A DNA stretch of 5,086 bases from the NCBI GenBank assembly GCA_946410375.1, contig CAMKAB010000089.1, positions 1 to 5,086 of the forward strand, read 5' to 3'. A model generated the notes under the pieces. The model saw only the letters and a list, made by a program, of their open reading frames with translations. It was not told the DNA's origin and ran no database searches. Position numbers and translations under genes: made by a program. Numbering within the stretch: the first letter of the stretch is position 1; every line of letters begins with the position of its first letter. Below, piece by piece: positions 1-5,086 of the stretch. This stretch comes from an uncultured Spirochaetaceae bacterium (GTDB taxonomy: Bacteria > Spirochaetota > Spirochaetia > Sphaerochaetales > Sphaerochaetaceae).

Positions 1-1
1 A

Positions 2-1492
2 GAGGTACTCGCTTTCGGCGCGGATCGCAATGCCGGAAACCAAAACGAGACATCATTAACGGACATCGCCGGACTCTCGGACGACAACACAACGAAAACA
101 GATGACTACGGTTCGTCGCCAACCGACGGGGTCGCTTTTTCCGCAGGTGCAGCCGAAAACAGCTCCGATACATCGTCAACAGATAAAAAAATCTCTGTAA
201 ACGGCGAATCCCACGATATTTTTGAAACATCTCTTACCGACGGACAGAATCCGTCAAACAGCGGTTCGGGAGCCGATTCCGCACCATCGTCCTCCGGTGA
301 AATCGAAGGAAATAACAACGCCTCCGAAGACAAAGAAAATGCCGCAGAGGACAGCGAGGACGAAAAACAGCACGACTCCGAAAATTCCGAGGACGAATCT
401 CTCTCCTACGGCACCACAACCGAAACGGACACAAATATTTATTATCCGCTCACTCTTTTGGAAAATGTTATTTATCAGGATGTTCCCATATCTTCTTTGG
501 AGCCTAACAGAACGCGCTTCACATCCCCGAAAACAATAAACGCACCGAAGAATCAGGAAAAAAATCAGGGAAAGGGGAATTTCAAATCATCGCCGTACCT
601 CTTTAAAGGCTCAATACTCCCCATTGCCACATATTCCGATTCGGACGATACAATGATAGGACTCGGTCTCACATATGTTACCGCAGATCCGTATGACAGA
701 TGGAACGCACTTGCATCCGTCGGCTACAATTTCGACAAAAAAAGAATTTTCGGCGTGCTAAATGCACAGGAAAAACTGAACGACAGTCATTTCTATTTAG
801 GAGAATCCGCGAAGTTCCATTACAACACGAAAACCGAAAAATTATACGCAGAAGGGGAGGCCGGAATACAATATCGTCCTTCATTCGCGGACGGAGCATC
901 CTTTAATGCGGAGGTCTTCCTGAGTCCTTTTTACAAAACGGATGCGGACTGGAAGGTCAGGATCGGAGCGCGGACATCTTTCAACGCCGTAAAGTCAATG
1001 GGGCGCGGTCCGCTGGATTACGCCGCTTTAACAGTTTCGGGCGAGGCTAAATATACGCTCGGAGATGATAGCGAACTCAAACTTTACTCATACACCGCTT
1101 TCAAGCTGCCTCACCTGCTCCCTATTGATTTCAGAAAAAACAAGTACACGATAAACCTCCCGGCAACGCTCAGTCTTTCATACAAAAACAAAGACGAACT
1201 ACGCTTCACCGGAAGTCTTGTGCCTTTTGCTTTGGAAATACAGGGCGGCACAAAATACATTCCTATCTATTTCAACAGGCTTATAACAACAGTGGGTTAC
1301 CAAAAAAGAAAGTTCTTCAACAACAAGGACACGGAAGACATCATTTTCACCGGTATCACGCTCGTAACTACGCCTACCCTCGGAATGGCTGCGGGAAATA
1401 TTTTCTGTTCACTTGAATGTATTTTGAAGTATAATATCAATAAAAGCTCAAACAAGGTTTCAGCGGAAATCGGATTTAATCTTTCGCTGTAA
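2..1492 (+). CDS. C-terminal part of a large protein: acidic low-complexity segment plus predicted outer-membrane beta-barrel (5' end outside window)
   Basis: The frame is open from the window's left edge to the TAA at 1490-1492, giving 496 visible residues. The TTG at 458 is an internal Leu codon, not a start, because the same frame continues upstream without a stop. Visible residues 1 to about 146 are hydrophilic and rich in Ser, Asp, Glu, Asn and Thr, with acidic runs such as SEDKENAAEDSEDEK; this looks like a disordered linker or stalk. From about residue 199 to 496 the sequence changes to alternating hydrophobic/polar segments with many aromatics and short turns. By eye I count about 16 candidate strands, for example TMIGLGLTYVT, KLYAEGEAGIQY and the terminal KVSAEIGFNLSL. 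This is the texture of an outer-membrane barrel, although the last residue is Leu rather than the usual Phe. Signal peptide and N-terminal domains are not visible. I do not recognise a named family; a 16-stranded surface-antigen-like barrel is one possibility. No clear terminator follows. Confidence 0.8.
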   Translation, partial: EVLAFGADRNAGNQNETSLTDIAGLSDDNTTKTDDYGSSPTDGVAFSAGAAENSSDTSSTDKKISVNGESHDIFETSLTDGQNPSNSGSGADSAPSSSGEIEGNNNASEDKENAAEDSEDEKQHDSENSEDESLSYGTTTETDTNIYYPLTLLENVIYQDVPISSLEPNRTRFTSPKTINAPKNQEKNQGKGNFKSSPYLFKGSILPIATYSDSDDTMIGLGLTYVTADPYDRWNALASVGYNFDKKRIFGVLNAQEKLNDSHFYLGESAKFHYNTKTEKLYAEGEAGIQYRPSFADGASFNAEVFLSPFYKTDADWKVRIGARTSFNAVKSMGRGPLDYAALTVSGEAKYTLGDDSELKLYSYTAFKLPHLLPIDFRKNKYTINLPATLSLSYKNKDELRFTGSLVPFALEIQGGTKYIPIYFNRLITTVGYQKRKFFNNKDTEDIIFTGITLVTTPTLGMAAGNIFCSLECILKYNINKSSNKVSAEIGFNLSL

Positions 1493-1674
1493 AAGGGGAA
1501 TTTACAAAAGTTGAAAGGTTCCGATTAAAACAGCGAAAAAACTGAAAATTTCGGGGCGTCGCGCTCAGCGAAGGTCCGTTTGCCGCACTCGGCGTCCCAA
1601 ACAGCATGTGAACGCCTGTGTCCGCATTTACGGATGCTGAACTCGGCGAATATATATCCGCTTGCTGAGCTCGA

Positions 1675-1685
1675 CGTCCCGGACG
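1675..1685. repeat. Interrupted palindrome, copy 1
   Basis: CGTCC-C-GGACG is a perfect 5+5 inverted repeat around a single base, in the middle unit of the upstream array. The first array unit lacks it (CGTCCCAAACA). It could be a protein-binding half-site pair or simply part of the repeat sequence; the one-base centre argues against a strong hairpin. Confidence 0.5.
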
Positions 1686-1749
1686 CCAAAAGAGCTTCCG
1701 TTTGCGTTTGCAGGCGTCGCGCTCGGCGAAGGTCCGTTTGCGGCACTCG

Positions 1750-1762
1750 GCGTCCCGGACGC
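1750..1762. repeat. Interrupted palindrome, copy 2, just upstream of trpR
   Basis: GCGTCC-C-GGACGC is a 6+6 inverted repeat around one base. It lies 76 bp from the matching element at 1675-1685 and ends 34 bp before the trpR start codon. Its position would suit an operator, but it lacks the CTAG core of the enterobacterial trp operator, and no CTAG occurs in the whole gap upstream of trpR. Function is not established. Confidence 0.5.
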
Positions 1763-1783
1763 AAAAAGAGCATTTTTACGCTG

Positions 1784-1790
1784 AAAGGAG
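1784..1790 (+). promoter_or_regulatory. Ribosome binding site of trpR
   Basis: AAAGGAG sits six bases before the TTG at 1797. This strong match and good spacing are what decide the non-ATG start. No other start codon in this frame precedes the conserved TrpR core with a comparable site. Confidence 0.8.
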
Positions 1791-1796
1791 TAAAAT

Positions 1797-2075
1797 TTGG
1801 ACAATTTAGACGAAATCATTGATATTTTCAACAGAACAACGGATAAAAAGAAAATGAGATCGCTGTTTCAGGAACTTTTCACCGATGCGGAACTTAAAGA
1901 CATCTCCAAACGATGGTTCCTTATGAAGGAACTATATCAGGGTAAACCGCAACGAAAAATCGCAAAAGAAATGGAAATCAGCCTTTGCAAAATAACGCGC
2001 GGATCAAAAATACTGAAAAACGCGAACTCCGAATTCAGAGCGATTTTATCCGATATGTACGACGACCTGGACTGA
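1797..2075 (+). CDS. trpR: TrpR-family transcriptional regulator
   Basis: A 92-residue protein with a TTG start behind a strong Shine-Dalgarno sequence, ending at TGA 2073-2075. It is a compact, all-helical DNA-binding protein of the Trp repressor family, whose classical members bind L-tryptophan and repress tryptophan genes as dimers. The core FTDAELKDISKRWFLMKELY (28-47) aligns with the E. coli segment starting LTPDERE. The helix-turn-helix lies at about 51-72, from PQRKIAKEMEIS to ITRGSKIL. Arg39 and Arg68 align with E. coli Arg54 and Arg84, which contact the tryptophan ligand, and Gly69 aligns with Gly85. The residue matching Ser88 is Ile72, so ligand contact may differ. At 92 residues it is shorter than the E. 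coli protein (108) at the N-terminus. The ITRGS helix separates it from the related YerC/YecD group. No trp biosynthesis or transport gene is in the window, so its target is unknown. It lies downstream of the barrel gene on the same strand but 304 bp away, and is flanked on both sides by repeat arrays. Confidence 0.88.
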   Translation: MDNLDEIIDIFNRTTDKKKMRSLFQELFTDAELKDISKRWFLMKELYQGKPQRKIAKEMEISLCKITRGSKILKNANSEFRAILSDMYDDLD

Positions 2076-2080
2076 AAAAG

Positions 2081-2220
2081 CGGTTCTAACATCCGAAGAG
2101 TGTCTCAGACATTACGCGCTCGGTCCACTAACACCCGAAAAATGTTTCAATCATTACGCGCTCGGGGACTTACACCCGAAGCCTATCTCAGTCATTACGC
2201 GCTCAGAACCTATCCCGACG
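2081..2220. repeat. Degenerate tandem repeat, period about 42 bp, with coding-like character
   Basis: Three units carry the exact 12-mer CATTACGCGCTC at 2110-2121, 2152-2163 and 2193-2204 (spacing 42 and 41). Between them the element ACAYCCGAA recurs at 2089, 2131 and 2172, with a decayed copy near 2211. Read in one frame from 2080, the DNA gives LTSEECLRHYALG then LTPEKCFNHYALG; after a one-base loss in unit two (41 instead of 42 bp), the next frame gives LTPEAYLSHYALR. No start codon with a ribosome binding site opens this frame, and it is broken, so I do not annotate a gene. It is either a decayed fragment of a protein with a 14-residue repeat or a non-coding repeat that happens to read well. 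It lies just after the trpR stop. The rest of the convergent gap (2221-2340) holds only the terminator candidate at 2253-2270. Confidence 0.75.
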
Positions 2221-2252
2221 ACTTTACGACGAGGCGTTCATCGCACAAAACG

Positions 2253-2270
2253 AAAAACCTGAAACAGGCT
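2253..2270 (-). terminator. Candidate weak intrinsic terminator for the ABC transporter genes
   Basis: Read on the minus strand, the sequence is AGCCTG-TTT-CAGGTTTTTCG: a CCTG/CAGG stem (six pairs if a G-U and an A-U pair are added) with a three-base loop, running directly into T5 and then CGTTTTG. It lies about 70 bp past the end of the downstream ABC gene, in the right orientation. The stem is short, so termination may be inefficient. No comparable terminator is seen for trpR on the plus strand. Confidence 0.4.
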
Positions 2271-2340
2271 CCCGTTTGCCTGCCCGTTCGGAACACAGAC
2301 TCAAAAGCGAATAACGAAAGCTCCGCAAAACCTCCGCGCC

Positions 2341-4134
2341 CTACATCTCCTTTCCCGAGAACTGGCTGTAGTACAGGTCGCTGTAAAAACCGCCCTTCTT
2401 CAAAAGCTCCGTATGCGTACCCTTTTCAACAATGTTTCCGTTATTCATAACAAGAATAATATCCGCTTCTTTAATGGTTGACAGCCGATGAGCGATAATG
2501 AAACTCGTCTTCCCCGCCATTAAATTCTCCATCGCCCTTTGGACAAGCGCTTCGGTACGCGTGTCGACATTGCTCGTCGCCTCATCTAAAATCAAAATCC
2601 TCGGCTCGGACATAAACGCCCTCGCTATCGTTATAAGCTGTTTCTCACCCTGACTGATATTGCTTCCCTCTTCGTTAATCTCAAAACGATACCCGCCGGG
2701 CAGAGCGTTTATGAAATGATCGGCGCACGCACTCTTTGCGCACTCGGAAATCCGTTCTTCGCTCACATCATTATCCCCTGCGCCGTAAGCAATGTTCTCC
2801 GCTATTGTGCCTTTGAAAAGCCACGTATCCTGAAGCACCATTCCAAACTCGTTTCTCAAAACATCACGCGGCCAGCGATTTATATTTATTCCATCCACGA
2901 GGATCTCTCCCGAAGAGACATCATAAAAGCGCATGAGAAGATTAACTACAGTCGTTTTTCCCGCTCCGGTCGGCCCCACAATGGCAACTTTCGTACCGCT
3001 CGGAATTTTCAAATTAAAACCCGAAATAAGCGGCTTATTCTCCGTGTAGGAAAAACTCACATCCCTGAACTCAATCTCTCCGCGTGCCGGAACGGAAGAC
3101 TCCGCCCCATCATCCTCTTCTTCCGGCTCGGAAAGAACCTCAAAAATTCTCTCGGCGGCGGCAAGGGTGCTTTGAAACATATTTGAGAAATTCGCCACTT
3201 CCTGAATCGGCATATTAAATCTGCGAACATACTGGACAAACGCCTGAATCTCACCCACGGTGATAAAACCTTTCACCGCTCTGAGTGCGCCCGCCACCGT
3301 TACGAAAATAAAACCCAAATTTCCCCAAAAACCCGTAACAGGAAAGGACATAGCACCGTAAAAATTACTCTTCCACCCCGATTCGTACAGCCTGCCGTTT
3401 ATCTCGTCAAAATCGGAAATCGCCTCATCTTCCCGATTAAACGCCTTAATCACGCTGTGACCGCCGTATACCTCCTCAACATGACCGTCCAATTCTCCCA
3501 AAAACTTCTGATTCTTCACAAAGAATTTCTGGGAAAACCTGATAATATAAGACACGGAAAGAAGCATAAGCGGAACGGTTATAATGCAAACAAGCGTAAG
3601 CACGACATCGGTGGAAAGCATCATCACAAAGAGGCAAAGAAGAGTGAACACACTGATAACGCTCTGACTGATACCTTCCTGCAAACTCTCGTCTATGCGG
3701 TCAATATCGTTCGTAAGCCGGCTCATGATATCGCCCTGCGTCGTACCGTCAAAATATTTCAACGGCAGCCTATCCAGCTTCGCATTAAGCGAGCTCCTCA
3801 GATCGGAAACAACCCTTCCCGAAACACCGGCTATTATAAAATGCTGCAAGAACCTGAAAACAGGCGTTGTGATGTACAAAATCAGCATAATCGTTAGAAA
3901 ACGATATACCAAAACCGTGTCTATCCGATGATTTTTCATCCCGGAAACGATATTCGTTATAACATATCCCAAATATTTAGGTGCGAGCGCAGAAGCGTAC
4001 ACCCCGATAAAAGCGCAGACAAAAGAAAGCGCAAAAGTGAATTTATGAGGTCCGAGAAGAGCGACAAAACGTTTCAGAGTAACTTTAAAGTCCTTAACTT
4101 TTTCTGTTTGTATACGATTCATAGGTCCCGGCAT
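2341..4134 (-). CDS. ABC exporter half-transporter, consensus-site subunit of a heterodimeric pair
   Basis: A full-length 597-residue half-transporter with a membrane domain followed by an ATPase domain, the usual length for the family. Membrane segments are visible around residues 32-55, 78-98, 158-175, 178-197 and 264-288, with a sixth expected just before residue 330. The ATPase domain begins near 352: A-loop Tyr363, Walker A GPTGAGKTT (387-395), Q-loop Gln435, signature ISQGEKQ (493-499) instead of LSGGQ, Walker B ILILDEAT (513-520) with catalytic Glu518, D-loop SNVDT, and H-loop His549. The intact Glu and His with an SQG-type signature are typical of the TM288/LmrD-like partner of heterodimeric exporters. 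The start is the ATG at 4134, which shares its A with the TAA of the upstream gene (TAATG) and has a GGAGGAG site eight bases upstream; the Met at residue 5 is a less likely start. It should work in the inner membrane, exporting an unknown substrate with the upstream gene's product. Many relatives export drugs or lipids, but that does not define this one. Confidence 0.93.
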   Translation of the reverse strand: MPGPMNRIQTEKVKDFKVTLKRFVALLGPHKFTFALSFVCAFIGVYASALAPKYLGYVITNIVSGMKNHRIDTVLVYRFLTIMLILYITTPVFRFLQHFIIAGVSGRVVSDLRSSLNAKLDRLPLKYFDGTTQGDIMSRLTNDIDRIDESLQEGISQSVISVFTLLCLFVMMLSTDVVLTLVCIITVPLMLLSVSYIIRFSQKFFVKNQKFLGELDGHVEEVYGGHSVIKAFNREDEAISDFDEINGRLYESGWKSNFYGAMSFPVTGFWGNLGFIFVTVAGALRAVKGFITVGEIQAFVQYVRRFNMPIQEVANFSNMFQSTLAAAERIFEVLSEPEEEDDGAESSVPARGEIEFRDVSFSYTENKPLISGFNLKIPSGTKVAIVGPTGAGKTTVVNLLMRFYDVSSGEILVDGININRWPRDVLRNEFGMVLQDTWLFKGTIAENIAYGAGDNDVSEERISECAKSACADHFINALPGGYRFEINEEGSNISQGEKQLITIARAFMSEPRILILDEATSNVDTRTEALVQRAMENLMAGKTSFIIAHRLSTIKEADIILVMNNGNIVEKGTHTELLKKGGFYSDLYYSQFSGKEM

Positions 4135-5086
4135 TATTCCAACTCCTCCGGAGACAACTGACTCATTGCAATCTCCCTGTACAATTCAGACGACTTTAAA
4201 AGCTCCTTATGCTTTCCTTCCGCAACTTTCCGTCCCTTATCCAAAACAATAATCTTATCGGCATTCATCACCGTACTGATTCTTTGAGCGATAATGATTT
4301 TCGTCCGGTTTTTCAAAGCGGAATCCTCGTTCAGCGCACGACGAAGCTTTGCATCCGTGGCGTAGTCCAAAGCGGAAAAACTATCGTCAAAAACCATCAC
4401 CCTGCAATCCTTAATAAGCGCACGGGCAATAGCGAGCCTTTGTTTCTGTCCGCCCGAAAAATTCTTTCCCCCCTGAGAAACGCGGGCGTTTATACCGCCC
4501 TCCAGCAAAGACACGAAATCAAGAGCCTGAGCCGTTTCGAGCGCATTCCTGACATCTTCGTCCGACGCATCCCCTCGTCCGTACCGCACATTATCGGCAA
4601 TAGTTCCGGTAAAAAGCACCGCTTTCTGCGGAATATAGCCCACTCTGTCCCGCAAATCCGTTAAATCATAGGCGCGGACATCCGCTCCATCCAAAAGAAC
4701 CGCACCGCTTTTAACATCATACAATCTGATGATAAGACGCTGGAGGGTGCTTTTCCCGCTTCCCGTGGACCCGATGATTGCGGTTGTTTTTCCCCCTTCC
4801 GCCACGAATGAAACATCGTTAATCACATTTTCAGTGCTGTTAGAATACGCGAACGAAACATTTTTAAATTCAACAACGCCCCGCGGAAACGTATTCTTTT
4901 TCTCTGACGGAACGTTCGGAGTCCCGGAATCCGCACCACAAGGCGCCGAACGTGAAACCATCCCTTCCGATGAAGAAGCCTCGCTCTCCGGACTATTTTC
5001 ATCCTCAATTCTTATCGGCTCATTCGGGCTTTTAATATCAACCTCAGTCTCCAAAATCTCGTTTATCCTCTTCGCACTCACCCTTG
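4134..5086 (-). CDS. ABC exporter half-transporter, degenerate-site subunit (N-terminal membrane domain outside window)
   Basis: The frame runs off the right edge of the window. The GTG at 5081 is not a credible start: the frame stays open before it, and the first residues (RVSAKRINEILE) are the family's conserved stretch between the last membrane helix and the ATPase domain. Counting from that GTG, the ATPase shows A-loop Tyr79, Walker A GSTGSGKST (104-112), Q-loop Gln152, a canonical signature FSGGQ (208-212), Walker B VMVFDDS with Asp233 where catalytic Glu is usual, and Gln266 (IIAQRIST) in place of the H-loop His. Asp plus Gln with an intact signature is the hallmark of the TM287/LmrC-like subunit, whose own ATP site is weakly hydrolytic. 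An unusually long Ser/Glu/Pro-rich linker (about 17-67) separates the membrane and ATPase domains. The gene overlaps the following ABC gene by one base, so the two are co-translated. Confidence 0.92.
   Translation of the reverse strand, partial: RVSAKRINEILETEVDIKSPNEPIRIEDENSPESEASSSEGMVSRSAPCGADSGTPNVPSEKKNTFPRGVVEFKNVSFAYSNSTENVINDVSFVAEGGKTTAIIGSTGSGKSTLQRLIIRLYDVKSGAVLLDGADVRAYDLTDLRDRVGYIPQKAVLFTGTIADNVRYGRGDASDEDVRNALETAQALDFVSLLEGGINARVSQGGKNFSGGQKQRLAIARALIKDCRVMVFDDSFSALDYATDAKLRRALNEDSALKNRTKIIIAQRISTVMNADKIIVLDKGRKVAEGKHKELLKSSELYREIAMSQLSPEELE
4143..4149 (-). promoter_or_regulatory. Ribosome binding site of the downstream ABC gene
   Basis: On the minus strand this reads GGAGGAG, eight bases before the ATG at 4134. 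It lies inside the last codons of the upstream ABC gene, so the second subunit can be made by re-initiation as well as by new ribosomes. It supports the TAATG start over the Met five codons in. Confidence 0.75.

Larger units (their letters stand above)
1555..1771. repeat. Three-unit degenerate direct repeat array, period about 80 bp, upstream of trpR
   Basis: This array fills most of the 304-bp gap (1493-1796) between the barrel gene and trpR. The clearest pair is 1555-1598 and 1713-1756, which match at 42 of 44 positions at an offset of 158 bp; the differences are 1567/1725 and 1584/1742. A diverged middle unit lies between them. Each unit has two half-elements: CTCRGCGAA at 1564, 1642 and 1722 (spacing 78 and 80), and CTCGRCGTCCC at 1588, 1670 and 1746 (spacing 82 and 76). 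The last two units continue into GGACGC followed by an A-rich run and GAGC (1681-1695 and 1757-1771). No long reading frame with coding character and an RBS spans it. It may be a member of a dispersed genomic repeat family, but that cannot be tested from one window. Positions 1493-1554 are A-rich and hold nothing I can name. Confidence 0.8.

Noticed and set aside
458..1492. A complete gene starting at TTG 458
   Set aside because: The frame is open all the way to the left window edge, there is no ribosome binding site before 458, and the upstream residues form a coherent acidic segment; the gene is partial, not complete.
1501..1529. Promoter with TTTACA at 1501 and an A-rich -10 at 1524
   Set aside because: The -35 matches five of six positions, but the -10 matches only three of six; the A-rich stretch makes chance matches likely.
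1533..1556. Terminator after the barrel gene (CGAAA...TTTCG)
   Set aside because: The stem is short and A/T-rich with a long loop and no following T-run.
1525..1831. Several short Arg- or Ala/Ser-rich reading frames on both strands over the upstream array
   Set aside because: They are by-products of G+C-rich repeats, overlap one another in several frames, and lack start signals.
2101..2204. CRISPR-like array
   Set aside because: The units are contiguous and degenerate, only a 12-mer is invariant, the intervening bases are themselves similar between units, and no cas gene is nearby.
2100..2450. Plus-strand reading frame starting at GTG 2100
   Set aside because: It runs through the repeat array in a frame that matches the peptide repeat only in its later part, then overlaps the ABC gene antisense; no ribosome binding site is seen.
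2716..4161. Plus-strand frames opposite the ABC genes
   Set aside because: They are antisense shadows of well-supported ABC transporter coding sequence and show no family resemblance.
4134..5081. A stand-alone ATPase subunit starting at GTG 5081
   Set aside because: The frame continues past 5081 to the edge, and the first residues are the conserved end of an ABC exporter membrane domain, so this is a truncated half-transporter.

Overview
The window suggests a diderm bacterium of moderate G+C, most likely a Treponema-like spirochaete. The clues are an outer-membrane-type beta-barrel C-terminus, a TrpR-family regulator with a TTG start, and a heterodimeric ABC exporter. This taxonomic guess comes from family recognition only; there is no rRNA or other marker gene here.

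Layout: (1) Positions 2-1492 (+) hold the 3' end of a large gene. It encodes an acidic, Ser/Thr/Asn-rich low-complexity segment followed by a roughly 300-residue C-terminal beta-barrel domain. (2) Positions 1493-1796 are non-coding and hold a three-unit degenerate repeat array with a period near 80 bp, containing two copies of a CGTCCCGGACG interrupted palindrome. (3) Positions 1797-2075 (+) hold a compact trpR-family gene with a strong Shine-Dalgarno sequence and a TTG start. (4) Positions 2076-2340 lie between convergent genes. They hold a second, unrelated repeat array (period about 42 bp) that reads like a degraded peptide repeat, followed by a candidate weak intrinsic terminator for the minus strand. 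(5) Positions 2341-5086 (-) hold two ABC half-transporter genes joined by a TAATG overlap. The promoter-proximal one is cut off by the window edge and is visible only from the end of its membrane domain onward.

The two ABC genes fit together as one heterodimeric exporter of the TM287/288, LmrCD, BmrCD or EfrCD type. The upstream subunit has Asp in place of the Walker B glutamate and Gln in place of the H-loop histidine but keeps a canonical FSGGQ signature. The downstream subunit keeps the Walker B Glu and the H-loop His but has a deviant ISQGE signature. Pairing them gives one consensus and one degenerate ATP site. Substrate cannot be read from the sequence.

The least explained part is the trpR neighbourhood. 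A regulator gene of under 280 bp is flanked on both sides by short repeat arrays of different design, both carrying a GCGCTC core, and both partly reading as peptide in one frame. No known system is identified from them.
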